Assembly: GCA_030144725.1 (NCBI GenBank)
Contig: JASKMD010000005.1
Location: 3,757,404-3,821,403, forward strand
Length of the DNA: 64,000 nucleotides
Direction: 5' to 3'
From: Haematococcus lacustris
Taxonomy: Eukaryota; Chlorophyta; Chlorophyceae; Chlamydomonadales; Haematococcaceae
In this document: piece by piece, positions 52,730-64,000 of the stretch
Position numbering within the stretch: the first letter of the stretch is position 1
Layout: every line of letters begins with the position of its first letter
Translations under genes and position numbers: made by a program
Notes under the pieces: generated by a model
What the model was told of the DNA's origin: nothing
What the model saw: the letters and a program-made list of their open reading frames with translations, nothing else
Database searches by the model: none

Positions 52730-55671
52730 TCAGTTGACGCCCACACTGGCAAACAGCTGGGCATACGTCAGCGCTGGCGCGTCCGGCGTGGCGATCACCT
52801 CCACCACCTTGTTCGCAGCAGCAGGCTCTGACAGCGCTGCCACACACACCTCAGCCACCTGCAGGGGCAGCGCAACACTGGCTCTGGCACTACGCTGGTG
52901 CCTCCTGCTGGCCAATGGCCTGGAGATGGGAGCTGCACTCGACCCCCCGGAGCAGCCTGACCTGGGGCCACAGATACCCCTGCTGATCTCATAGGACGGC
53001 TCAGGGACGAAGGCCTGGCCACTGACCACGCGCCTTATAGCCTTATTGACCCCCTGCCAGGCACCTGCACTGCCCCAACAACTTAGCCTCAGCCTGGCTG
53101 TCAGAGCGCCTGGGTGTGGCCTGGGTGTGAGCGTGAAGGAGCAGGTGGCTAGCGAAGACACACAGGGCAAAGTTCAGAGGCAGAGGGCAGCAGTCAGGGG
53201 TCAGGGGTCACACACCAGGGGTCACACACCAGGGGTCACACACCAGGGGTCACACACCTGGCGCCGCAGGATGCTGCCGGCTTGGCCCCGGGGCGGCACT
53301 CCATAGAAGCCAGGCCCCCGTGCCACCACGTTGCCTGCCACCTCCCCCGCACGCAGCTGGTTCTTCAGCCCGCCTGCATGGCCAGTTGTGATAAATGTGA
53401 CACACAGCTGCCCGCCTGCTGCCCTCCTGCTGCCCAACTGCTGCCCTCCTGCTGCTCTCCTGCCCCTGCGTCTCATGCTGCCCCCCTGCCCTTGCTGCCC
53501 TCCTGCTGCCCAACTGCCCCTGTCCCCCTTTACAGCAGGTCAGGTCAGGGCAAGACAGGCCACTGTCATATGACCTGGTCACACCCAGGTCATGGTAGTA
53601 TCACTCCTGGCCTGGTGCAAGGCTTCCTCAGGGGCTGGCGGCCTGGGTGCCCACCTGGCCTGATGATGGTGTAGTCCAGGCTACTGCGCTGCAGCACTTC
53701 CTCACCACGCTGCAGGCAGCAGCCACAGCACTGCAGCATGCTGGCCACGGGACATACAGGCTGCAGGATACTGCCATTGTTGGATGCAGGGTGGGGCGGG
53801 AGGCTGCTGGCGCTGTACCCAGCATCCCTGCACCCTCTGACACCCTCTGACACAAACAGCACACCAGGTTGCACTGAGCAATAGCATGGCCACTCCCTAT
53901 CCACCCCCCTCTCAGCCGCAGCCCCACCGCAGCCACCGCAGCCATTGCCGCTCTCACACCTTCCCAAACCTTGTCGCTCATCCTACTGCTGACAGCCGCC
54001 CTACTAAACCTCCAGCAGCGCTGCCCGCAAGCTCGTGGCCACGCCCTCCTAACCCAAACATTCTCCTAACCCAAACATCCTCCTAACCCAAACATCCTCC
54101 TAACCCACCCCTACTGCTACTCCTCCAGCAACGCTGCCTGCAAGCTCGTGGCCACGCCCTCCTAACCCAAACATTCACCTAACCCAAACATCCTCCTAAC
54201 CCAAACATCCTCCTAACCCAGCTGCCAGCCGGGCGCACCTTCTTCCAAAACAGCACCCCATAGAACAGGTTCAGCGGGTTGATGAGGTCGTCCGCCCCGA
54301 TGCTGGTCACCAGCACAAACTTTTTGACCCCCTGCTGCTTTGCTGCGGCCACCAGGTTGGCTGTGCCCTGGTAGTCCACCTGCGGAAAGGACCAGCTGGC
54401 AGCGCCTGGGTCCCAGCTGGTCAGGGCAGGGCTGGGTCAGGGCAGGGCTGGGCTGCACTGGTGGCAAGCTGCTTAGTGCTGTGTGGGCCTGATGGAGGCA
54501 GCTCGGGGAGGCAGGAGAGGAGTGGCAATGGGCTGAGGGGGTGGGGGGTAGGTCATCCTGCCATGATGACCACTCTATGAGAGGGGGTGGCAGAGGGGAG
54601 GAGAGTGGGCAGGGAGGGGATAAAGCTATGAGGGGGCTATGAAGGGTCAAGCGGAAGGGAGCATGCATAAGTGCAGTTAAGCGGAAGGGAGCAGCAGAAG
54701 TGGGAGCGGTGGCAGCAGAGGTGGGAGGGCATGAGCCGAGGCAATGATGAGGGCATGAGGGGAGGAGGGGAGGGAGCCACAGGCGTGTCAGCAGCAGAGG
54801 TGGAGGCAGAGGGGGGCGGGCGGGGAGCCAGGGCTCGCAGTGAGAGAGCAGGGAGTATGGAGGCGGGTGAGCAGGAGCAGCAGGAGGGGAGGCAGAGGGC
54901 GGTGGTGGTGGAGGGAGGCGGGGTGGCCTGCTGTGGTCAGCAGTGGTCTCGCTGCTCACTGACTGACGTTGAAGGGCCCCAGGGGGTCCGCCAGGCCTGA
55001 GGCTCCGGTGGCGCACACCACGCAGCCCGCGTCCCCCAGAGCGCCCGGCAGGCTGGCAAACTGGAAGACGTCGCCCCGCACCAGCTCCACCAAGCCACTG
55101 CTCATGGGCAGGCTGGAGCGCTGCATGGCAGCGGCAGCATGGCAGCGGCGGCATGGCAGCGGCGGCATGGCCTATGACACCCTCTCCTTTGAGACGGGAA
55201 CATGCAGCATCAGCATCTGTGGCACTGTGTTGAGGTATGAGGGGCGGCTGAGGTACAGCGGGTGTGTTTGCTGAGCACCTCCATGACATGTCTCACTGCT
55301 TTGTCCAGGTCCCTGACCAGGGCCCTGCAAGGCACCCCTGATTGCACCAGGACTTCAACCACTTGCCTGCATTGGCAAAGATGTGCAGCACAGCATCTGG
55401 CAGGGATCAGCTACTCAGACAACACTCCTGATGACGCTTCTGCTGCTGCTGCTGTTGTTGCTGCTGCACGCTGTCAGTCCTCCTTGCCTGCTCACCTACC
55501 CACGCCACCTGTTGCCCCTGCTACCAGGACCTTCGTGCCGCTAAGGGGGCTGGAAGGCAGGGCTGCATCCTGATACGCGGCATGGGTTGCAAGCCCGGGG
55601 TTGCGGGGCGGGGCGAGACGCGCATGAGGGCGGTTGAGTGCGATGCGCGCAGATGAGCACCTTGCGAGCAT
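52730..55671 (-). CDS. Plastid-type NAD(P)-binding Rossmann-fold protein (atypical SDR)
   Basis: Seven exons with consistent phases (55671-55496, 55366-55297, 55120-54968, 54379-54239, 53709-53655, 53373-53258, 52858-52730) encode 279 residues. The start MLARCSSARIALNRPHARLA is transit-peptide-like. The nucleotide-binding motif is VLVAGATGGVGR (TGxxGxxG type), followed by RALVRDLDKA. Next come CVVCATGASG, VDYQGTANLVAAAKQQGV, KFVLVTSIGADD, SLDYTIIRPGGL and a C-terminal VAEVCVAAL...YAQLFASVGVN. The order, motifs and length match the plant family of Arabidopsis At2g34460, a chloroplast atypical short-chain dehydrogenase of undefined substrate. The Tyr-x3-Lys catalytic pair of classical SDRs is not evident, as in that family. 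Substrate and reaction cannot be read from the sequence. Confidence 0.85.
53195..53257 (-). repeat. 14-bp tandem repeat at a splice donor
   Basis: About four units of GTGTGTGACCCCTG on the minus strand begin at the 5' splice site of exon 6 (CAG|GTGTGTGACC). Each unit therefore contains another CTG|GTGTGTG donor-like sequence. Confidence 0.9.
54045..54230 (-). repeat. 17-bp TTGGGTTAGGAGGATGT repeats in the Rossmann-protein gene
   Basis: About eight telomere-like units lie in two clusters just downstream of the exon 4 donor, separated by a segment that is itself repeated (CTGCAAGCTCGTGGCCACGC). The sense strand is G-rich. Confidence 0.8.
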
Positions 55672-56110
55672 GGCGCGGGGGACTGACGAGATCCGAATGT
55701 CCACAACCGAATGTTTGACGATAAGTAGTTCTAGGGGGCAAGGGCCATGCACAATGCCTACACTGGTTTAGGAACTGCATGGTACAGCTTGGCAACGGCC
55801 ATACAGTTATGCTGATGATTGTAATGCATGCTCACACGCTAGCCTACAGCAGCAGGGGGCCAGGCTTTAGGTTTTACTAGGGCTTGGGGCAGTCAAGCAG
55901 TAAGGGGTTGGGGCAAGCCAGCTAGGCTGGTGCAACAACGCCATGTTTGGCAGAACGCATGCAGTGACAAGGACCGTCATTCTGATCATTCTGATGGTCA
56001 GACGAGTATGGATCCATCCATGGCAACACAGCAGCAGAGTAGCAAAGGAGGTCCTGCTCAAGGCAGCTTGATGTCCTGTGTCCCGCCTGGTCACCCTCCC
56101 CAGCCGAGAG
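55672..56110. other. Spacer between two minus-strand genes
   Basis: It holds the 3' flank of the magnesium transporter and the presumed promoter of the Rossmann-protein gene. No TATA box or other feature is clear. Confidence 0.35.
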
Positions 56111-59100
56111 TCATGAGAAGCGGACAACGCCTCGCGCCAGGAAGAAAGAGATGAGCAGCGCAAAGCAGGTGTAGAGGCCCAGTGAGGCAACCACCACCAC
56201 CAGCAGCCAGTTGACTGACGCCTCCATCCAGGACCCTCGCAGCAGGTTCATGGTGAACATGCCGGTCAGACCAGTCAGCGTCTGCAACCAGGCAGGCAGG
56301 CCAGGGCAGGCCAAGGCTGGCAGGCCAGAGCAGGGCAGGCAGGCCAAGGCTGGCAGGCTGGCAAGGGCTGGCAAGCAGAGGACATCATGCCGCTTTGAGC
56401 ATTATCTTCCTCGCTACACCCTAGGTGGTGAACCCTGCCTGCCTGCCCACCCGCCTGCCCCACCCGCCTGCTTGGCTACCTAGCTGCCCGTCTCCTGCCT
56501 GCCACCTGGCAGCAAGGCTGCCTGCCCGCCTGCTTGGCTGCCTACTTCACGCACGCCTTCATGCCTGAGTCACCCACGATGCTGATGGTGTTGACGCCTG
56601 AGAACAGGAGTTCGCAGGAGATGAGGCGGTTGCGCTGCGCGTCCAGGCTGATGTTCACCAGGTCCTCAGTGTCCTCCACATACTCGGCAAGAGTCTGCAG
56701 CCACCCTCAGACACCACCCTGAGTCTGATTCTGTGCCTGAGCCTGAGCCTGTGCCTGAATCTGTGCCTGAGCCTGAGTTTGTGCCTGAGTCTGTGCCTTA
56801 GTTTGAGCCTGAGTCTGTGCCTGAGTCTGAGTTTGTGCCTGACTCTGAGCCTGAGCCTGAGTCTGAGCCTGAGCCTGAGCCTGAGTCTGAGTTTGTGCCT
56901 GAGTCTGTGCCTGAGTCTGTGCCTGAGTCTGAGCCTGCGCCTGCTGCCCCTGACCTTCAGTCTGTTGTGCACAAAGTCGATGTGCATGAAGTAGGCCTCC
57001 AGCAGCATCTCCACCACCGCCACCTCCTCATGAAACACGTCGCTGAGGGCGCTGCTGTCCAGGCTGAGGCCGCTGCCGCCGCTGCGGTTGCTGCGCATAC
57101 TCACGAGGCTGCGCCGGGACAAACGGCCTAGCGGCACCAGCTGCAGCAGACAGGGGCAGGGGGAGGGGCCATGAGCCGCCTGGTGGGCAGGGGGGGGGGG
57201 CAGAGGGCAGGGGGCGGGGGGCAGGGGGTGGTGGGCGGGGGGCAGGGGCACAGCTCCAGCTACCCTGTCTGTCCAGACAGACCATTGCGGTGTGCAGTGC
57301 TCCCCTCCTCCCCTGCTGCCCTCCGCCTCACCTCCCTCAAGCTGCTGTGTTGAGGCAGGGGGGAGGGGGGAGGGTACTGCGGCTGAGGGCGGAGGGACCC
57401 CCCCTGCCCGGCCTCAGCTGCCTCCACCTCCTCCAGCACATGCTGTGACGGCCTCGGCCCCTCCCCCGCCCACCAACGCCCCTGGCCCCCGCCCGCCCAC
57501 CCGCACCCCTGCCCCTGCCCTTGCCCATCCCCTGGGACCCACGGCCCTACCTCCGGCTCTGGCCTCCCCCCACTGCCACCCACTGCCTCCCCCGCACCCT
57601 GCTCTGGCCCCCTGGCGGGCAGTGGGTCCAGCAGCAGCCCCACGCCCAGCTGCCCCAGCACCCCTCCTTCCGGCCCTGGGGAGCTGGCGGTTGAGGCGGT
57701 TGTGAGCAGCTGCCTAGCAGGTTCTGCCAGGGAGGTTGGGGAGCAGCTGAGAGGGGAGAGGGGCTGGTAGGGGGCAGAGGGGCTGGCGGCAGGGGCCAGG
57801 CGGCCTGCCCTGCCAGCCCCCCCCGCTGACCCCTCCACGGTCAGGGGCACACGCAGGCAGTGGTGTGAGGGAGTGTGCTGCCCCACCCCCCCTACACTGG
57901 TGTGACCACCAAGGCTCAACATCCCCCAGGGCAGGGGCACGCTGGCAGGGGCAGCCCCCAGGCCGGCCGACAGGCCCACGGCCCCACCCGCCCCTCCCCC
58001 CTCTGACTTCCTGCCCTCCCCAGCCAGTTGATGGTGGTGATGGTGCTGCTGCTGCTGCTGCTGGTGGTAGCTGCGCTGCAGCCAGTCCTGCACCTCCTCC
58101 TGCAGGCCCTTAGACCAGGAGGCGGACAGGTGGTGCCAGGCCTGGGTGCTGGTGGGTTCCGGTGCTGGCGGGGGGGAGATGGCAGGACCAGGGCTGGTGG
58201 CTGGGGGTGGGGGGTGGGGGGGGCGGCTGGGCTGGGTCAGGGGGGAGGGGGGGGGAGGGGAGGCGGCTGCCTGCCTGGTGGGCAGCATCAGGGCCTGGAC
58301 GTGGGACTGGATGCTGAAGGCGGAGAAGGGAGTGTAGACAGAGCCAGCGGGGGAGGGGGGCCAGGCAGGGGTGAGGGCAGGGGGCCAGGCAGGGGGTGGG
58401 GGGCGCTTTGCAGGGTCCTGGGCGTCCAGGGTCAAGGGGCCTGAGGGCAGAAATAAAAACGAATCACCGTACGTATAGAAAATAAAAATAATGGACGATT
58501 CAAAATATCTGATTCCTGGGGGGTTTGAACCCACGACCCAGCAGTGAACGGTGGGGATTGACCCAAGATGGAGGCTGCTTGTGTTGTCTCTAGCTGTGCC
58601 AGCAGCCGCATTGTCAGCGCCCATCCCACGCATCACTAACCAGTTTGCTTCGTACTCCCTAACTGTTCGGGCAGTATGCCTGTCAGGTTTTGTCCGTAAC
58701 TTCCTGATGTGGTCAAGAAAATGAAGTGTATAGCCTTTACTAAACAAGCATTGATATGAGTGGCTCGGGTGGCGTGATGGCAGCTGGGCAGGGCAGGTGA
58801 GCATGAGTGGGGGGGGGGGCAGGGCAGCTGAGGGGCATCCCAGGGCAGTGCCCTGCAGGGGGTGTGATGCGGGAGGAGGCGAGTACATCCCTGTAACCAC
58901 CCTCGGGGGCGGTAGTCCTCCTTGCCTAGTGTGACTCGCTGTCACGTCACACCAGTGTGACTCGGAAGCTAGAGTGAGAGGTGCTAGTGGTGTGCCTGGG
59001 AGGGTGGTAGAGCAGTGAGCCGCAGCCCACCTGGCAAAGCGCTGGCTGCAGGCAGCCCACCATGGCCATGGTGCGCCCCCTCCCCCTCGCCCTCCCCCTC

Positions 59101-59642
59101 TGCCCCCTCCACCTCCTCCTGCAGCCAGCAGGACCAGGCACACAGCAATGGGCCCTGAGCCCTGACCCGCCCCACACTGCCCCGGGGAGCTGGGCGTGGT
59201 GATGCAGACGAGCATGAGGGAGATGAGGGAGGGGAGGGTTAGAGTCAGAGTTAGTAGGGTTAGGGGTTAGGGGTTGGAGCCCCCTTGCCCGCCTCCCTGC
59301 GCCCCCCTACCCTGACCTGCTGGCCCGCCCCTACCCTGACCTGCTGGCCCGCCCCCGTGCCCTGACCTGCACTGCTGCCAGGGCTGTGCGGCTGGCCTCC
59401 AGGGCCTGGGCCACAACCTCCTCAGCGGCTGCCCGCTGCTGCTCCTTGGCGCTCAGGTTCATGTCCCACCTGGGGTCAGGCTGGGGTAGGGGTGGGGTGG
59501 GGTGGGGTGGGGTGGGGTGGGGTGGGGTGGGGTGGAAGGGGGGGGAAGGGGTGTGTGGGTGGGGTGGGGCGGCCCAGCCGTGCTGCCGCTCACATGTCCC
59601 TGTCATCATCCAGCAGCGCCTCCAGCACCTCCCTGAACTGCA

Positions 59643-59694
<52 letters not shown>

Positions 59695-59779
59695 GCCGCA
59701 TGACAGGCTTCGACGCCTGCAGAGCAACCAGGACTCTGTCACACTGCGTCACCTTCCTATCCGTCCCACCTGTTGGCCG

Positions 59780-59866
<87 letters not shown>

Positions 59867-62800
59867 ACCGTCTCCGTGACCTTGGTGAGGCGCACCAGCC
59901 GGTTCTTCACGTGGCGCACGCGCTCCAGGGCAACAGGGGACGGCTGCAGCAAAGGAGGGGTGAACCAGATAGGCGGGGGAAAGCAGGTGCCCCTGCCCCT
60001 GCCCATGGCCCCTCACCTGCCCCTGGCCCTGCCCCTGCCCCTGCCCCTGGCCCTGCCCCTGCCCCTGCCCTGCCCCTGTCCCTACTCCTACCCCTGCCCC
60101 TGCCCTCTAGGGCACGGCCCGCACCTGCTTGGCCATGGCGTCCACTGCAGGGTAGGCAGTGCCCTCCAGCTGAGTGGCTCGGTCGTCCAGGTCGCAGGCC
60201 AGCTGTGCACGCAGGGGGAGGGGAGGGGGGCACGGAGGGGGGGAGGGGCCCAGGGCCACTGGCACTGACAACAGCTCAGCCGCTTGAGATGCTCCACTGC
60301 CACAGCTCTGGCCGCCATCCCTCCCCTCCCCAGCCAGGATTAGGGTTAGGGTTAAGGGTTTAGGGTTTAGGGTTTAGGGTTAGGGTTACCTCACCTCACC
60401 TCATCATTATAGGGTTAGGGTGACCTCACCTCACCTCATCATTATAGGGTTAGGGTGACCTCACCTCACCTCATCATTATAGGGTTAGGGTGACCTCACC
60501 TCACCTCATCATTATAGGGTTAGGGTGACCTCACCTCACCTCATCATTATAGGGTTAGGGTTACCTCACCTCACCTCATCATTATAGGGTTAGGGTGACC
60601 TCACCTCACCTCATCATTATAGGGTTAGGGTTACCTCACCTCACCTCATCATTATAGGGTTAGGGTGACCTCACCTCACCTCATCATTATAGGGTTAGGG
60701 TGACCTCACCTCACCTCATCATTATAGGGTTAGGGTTACCTCACCTCACCTCATCATTATAGGGTTAGGGTGACCTCACCTCACCTCATCATTATAGGGT
60801 TAGGGTGACCTCACCTCACCTCATCATTATAGGGTTAGGGTTACCTCACCTCACCTCATCATTATAGGGTTAGGGTGACCTCACCTCACCTCATCATTAT
60901 AGGGTTAGGGTGACCTCACCTCACCTCATCATTATAGGGTTAGGGTGACCTCACCTCACCTCATCATTATAGGGTTAGGGTTACCTCACCTCACCTCATC
61001 ATTATAGGGTTAGGGTGACCTCACCTCACCTCATCATTATAGGGTTAGGGTGACCTCACCTCACCTCATCATTATAGGGTTAGGGTTACCTCACCTCACC
61101 TCATCATTATAGGGTTAGGGTGACCTCACCTCACCTCATCATTATAGGGTTAGGGTGACCTCACCTCACCTCATCATTATAGGGTTAGGGTTACCTCACC
61201 TCACCTCATCATTATAGGGTTAGGGTGACCTCACCTCACCTCATCATTATAGGGTTAGGGTTACCTCACCTCACCTCATCATTATAGGGTTAGGGTTACC
61301 TCACCTCACCTCATCATTATAGGGTTAGGGTGACCTCACCTCACCTCATCATTATAGGGTTAGGGTGACCTCACCTCACCTCATCATTATAGGGTTAGGG
61401 TGACCTCACCTCACCTCATCATTATAGGGTTAGGGTGACCTCACCTCACCTCATCATTATAGGGTTAGGGTGACCTCACCTCACCTCATCATTATAGGGT
61501 TAGGGTGACCTCACCTCACCTCATCATTATAGGGTTAGGGTGACCTCACCTCACCTCATCATTATAGGGTTAGGGTGACCTCACCTCACCTCATCATTAT
61601 AGGGTTAGGGTTACCTCACCTCACCTCATCATTATAGGGTTAGGGTGACCTCACCTCACCTCATCATTATAGGGTTAGGGTGACCTCACCTCACCTCATC
61701 ATTATAGGGTTAGGGTTACCTCACCTCACCTCATCATTATAGGGTTAGGGTGACCTCACCTCACCTCATCATTATAGGGTTAGGGTTACCTCACCTCACC
61801 TCATCATTATAGGGTTAGGGTTACCTCACCTCACCTCATCATTATAGGGTTAGGGTTACCTCACCTCACCTCATCATTATAGGGTTAGGGTGACCTCACC
61901 TCACCTCATCATTATAGGGTTAGGGTTACCTCACCTCACCTCATCATTATAGGGTTAGGGTGACCTCACCTCACCTCATCATTATAGGGTTAGGGTGACC
62001 TCACCTCACCTCATCATTATAGGGTTAGGGTGACCTCACCTCACCTCATCATTATAGGGTTAGGGTTACCTCACCTCACCTCATCATTATAGGGTTAGGG
62101 TGACCTCACCTCACCTCATCATTATAGGGTTAGGGTTACCTCACCTCACCTCATCATTATAGGGTTAGGGTGACCTCACCTCACCTCATCATTATAGGGT
62201 TAGGGTGACCTCACCTCACCTCATCATTATAGGGTTAGGGTGACCTCACCTCACCTCATCATTATAGGGTTAGGGTGACCTCACCTCACCTCATCATTAT
62301 AGGGTTAGGGTTACCTCACCTCACCTCATCATTATAGGGTTAGGGTGACCTCACCTCACCTCATCATTATAGGGTTAGGGTGACCTCACCTCACCTCATC
62401 ATTATAGGGTTAGGGTGACCTCACCTCACCTCATCATTATAGGGTTAGGGTGACCTCACCTCACCTCATCATTATAGGGTTAGGGTGACCTCACCTCACC
62501 TCATCATTATAGGGTTAGGGTTACCTCACCTCACCTCATCATTATAGGGTTAGGGTGACCTCACCTCACCTCATCATTATAGGGTTAGGGTTACCTCACC
62601 TCACCTCATCATTATAGGGTTAGGGTGACCTCACCTCACCTCATCATTATAGGGTTAGGGTTACCTCACCTCACCTCATCATTATAGGGTTAGGGTGACC
62701 TCACCTCACCTCATCATTATAGGGTTAGGGTGACCTCACCTCACCTCATCATTATAGGGTTAGGGTTACCTCACCTCACCTCATCATTATAGGGTTAGGG

Positions 62801-64000
62801 TGACCTCACCTCACCTCATCATTATAGGGTTAGGGTTACCTCACCTCACCTCATCATTATAGGGTTAGGGTGACCTCACCTCACCTCATCATTATAGGGT
62901 TAGGGTGACCTCACCTCACCTCATCATTATAGGGTTAGGGTTACCTCACCTCACCTCATCATTATAGGGTTAGGGTTACCTCACCTCACCTCATCATTAT
63001 AGGGTTAGGGTGACCTCACCTCACCTCATCATTATAGGGTTAGGGTGACCTCACCTCACCTCATCATTATAGGGTTAGGGTGACCTCACCTCACCTCATC
63101 ATTGTAGGGTTAGGGTTACCTCACCTCACCTCATCATTATAGGGTTAGGGTGACCTCACCTCACCTCATCATTATAGGGTTAGGGTTACCTCACCTCACC
63201 TCATCATTATAGGGTTAGGGTGACCTCACCTCACCTCATCATTATAGGGTTAGGGTGACCTCACCTCACCTCATCATTATAGGGTTAGGGTGACCTCACC
63301 TCACCTCATCATTATAGGGTTAGGGTTACCTCACCTCACCTCATCATTATAGGGTTAGGGTGACCTCACCTCACCTCATCATTATAGGGTTAGGGTGACC
63401 TCACCTCACCTCATCATTATAGGGTTAGGGTGACCTCACCTCACCTCATCATTATAGGGTTAGGGTGACCTCACCTCACCTCATCATTATAGGGTTAGGG
63501 TGACCTCACCTCACCTCATCATTATAGGGTTAGGGTTACCTCACCTCACCTCATCATTATAGGGTTAGGGTGACCTCACCTCACCTCATCATTATAGGGT
63601 TAGGGTGACCTCACCTCACCTCATCATTATAGGGTTAGGGTTACCTCACCTCACCTCATCATTATAGGGTTAGGGTGACCTCACCTCACCTCATCATTAT
63701 AGGGTTAGGGTGACCTCACCTCATCCAGGCAGATCTCCAGGACCTGCAGCTCGAAGGGCAGCTTGGCCGCCGCCTCCGCCGCCTCCAAGGCAGCCACCGC
63801 TGCCCTCACCTCAGGCTTGCCCCCCGCCCCCCCCTGGCCCCCCCCTGGCCCCGCCAGCCTGCTGACTGCCCCCCCCCAGGCTGCAGCCCCCCCGCCCTGC
63901 CCGGTGCCTGCCAGCCGCCCCGCAGACTTGCTGGCCCGCATGGGGGCTGCTAGCCGCTGGGTCAGGTCTGCCATGAAGCGCATGGCCTGGGGGTCGTCAG
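56111..64000 (-). CDS. MRS2/CorA-type magnesium transporter, 5' end outside window
   Basis: Ten exons are visible: 64000-63720 (cut by the edge), 60202-60125, 59943-59869, 59637-59594, 59469-59367, 59118-59061, 58440-57332, 57140-56955, 56694-56578, 56281-56111. All phases agree, giving about 739 residues here. MRS2 landmarks appear in order: [111 protein letters not shown], then two membrane helices. TM1 ends in GMFTMNL, where MRS2 proteins have GIFGMN; the signature Gly is Thr here. TM2 is [20 protein letters not shown]. Exon 7 adds a roughly 370-residue Pro/Ser/Gln/His-rich insertion before the EMLLEAYF helix. Family role: pentameric Mg2+ channel of mitochondrial, plastid or vacuolar membranes. 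The location here is unknown. Confidence 0.85.
56705..56940 (-). repeat. CAGRCTCAGGC hexamer-type array in an MRS2 intron
   Basis: About 40 six-base units (CTCAGG/CACAGA/CTCAAA type on the minus strand) start within 20 nt of the GTCAGG donor of the 57140-56955 exon. Confidence 0.85.
58441..58640 (-). other. Possible tRNA-derived relic in an MRS2 intron
   Basis: The minus strand has a B-box-like GGTTCAAACCC (about 58534-58524) about 65 nt after a degenerate A-box-like TGGCACAGCTAG. No tail or target duplication was found, so this is weak. Confidence 0.25.
59643..59698 (-). repeat. (CTG)n at an MRS2 acceptor
   Basis: CTG/TTGCTG repeats on the sense (minus) strand run directly into the acceptor CTGCCTGCAG of the exon at 59637. 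Confidence 0.9.
59784..59866 (-). repeat. (CAGG)n at an MRS2 donor
   Basis: About 20 CAGG units on the minus strand directly follow the donor, ACG|GTGAGGCAGGCAGG. Confidence 0.93.
60338..60400 (+). repeat. Mixed telomere-like repeats (TTAGGG, TTTAGGG, TTAAGGG)
   Basis: A 60-bp stretch mixes TTAGGG, three TTTAGGG (plant-type) and one TTAAGGG unit at one edge of the 35-bp satellite. Confidence 0.9.
60390..63715 (-). repeat. 35-bp satellite with telomere core in the first visible MRS2 intron
   Basis: About 95 head-to-tail copies of a 35-bp unit fill the 3.5-kb intron 63719-60203. On the sense (minus) strand each unit has CCCTAACCCT followed by ATAATGATGAGGTGAGGTGA and then GGTCA. The main variation is one base (GGTCACC or GGTAACC). 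The array starts at the exon's own splice donor, GATGAG|GTGAGGTCACC. Confidence 0.97.

Noticed and set aside
56553..56577. Longer MRS2 exon reading on through GDSGMKA
   Set aside because: The GTGGGT donor at 56577 gives an exact-length TM1 alignment; the longer version would put charged residues in the membrane helix.

Overview
The window looks like nuclear DNA of a chlamydomonadalean (Chlamydomonas/Volvox-type) green alga. It has GC-rich genes with many short exons and canonical GT-AG introns, a pherophorin-like extracellular-matrix gene, plastid and mitochondrial proteins with transit-like N-termini, candidate TGTAA polyadenylation signals, and TTAGGG-type telomere-like repeats inside introns. 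There are no bacterial-style operons, and most long open frames are translations of tandem repeats rather than genes. One 500-N scaffold gap lies in a CCCCG array.

Layout. 1-2.7 kb (-): gag and the first residues of pol from an LTR-type retrotransposon. 3.0-5.6 kb: CCCCG array and gap. 6.0-9.2 kb (-): pherophorin-like protein. 10.7-11.6 kb: second CCCCG array. 12.0-12.3 kb: a small TIR element. 13.0-33.8 kb (+): a 25-exon FtsHi-type AAA protein; its phase-consistent model gives about 1,119 residues, with an intact ATPase and a lost zinc-protease motif. Most of this 21-kb gene is intronic minisatellite, including one 6.9-kb intron. 34.2-37.2 kb: nested DNA transposons and a tRNA-derived SINE. 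37.4-39.2 kb: GGGGC array framed by direct and inverted repeats. 40.7-41.2 kb (+): Mediator subunit 22. 41.3-47.8 kb: repeat island with a 0.5-kb inverted-repeat pair and a hAT remnant carrying a BED-finger fossil. 47.9-48.3 kb (+): small mitochondrial membrane protein resembling COX7C. 49.1-51.7 kb: DNA transposon with a frameshifted transposase-like gene. 52.7-55.7 kb (-): seven-exon plastid-type NAD(P)-binding Rossmann protein of 279 residues. 56.1-64.0 kb (-): MRS2/CorA-type magnesium transporter, cut at its 5' end by the window edge.

The coding genes are unrelated housekeeping functions: plastid proteostasis, transcription, respiration, redox/dehydrogenase-like, ion transport and cell wall. 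What they share is intron architecture. Nearly every intron of the three large genes is expanded by its own tandem repeat. Arrays beside 5' splice sites are G-rich on the sense strand and arrays beside 3' splice sites are C/T-rich. In several cases the repeat unit contains a copy of the adjacent splice site, most strikingly a roughly 95-copy 35-bp satellite in the magnesium-transporter gene. I consider this splice-site-linked array growth, together with four TIR elements and one SINE whose ends and target duplications can be read directly, the most interesting content.
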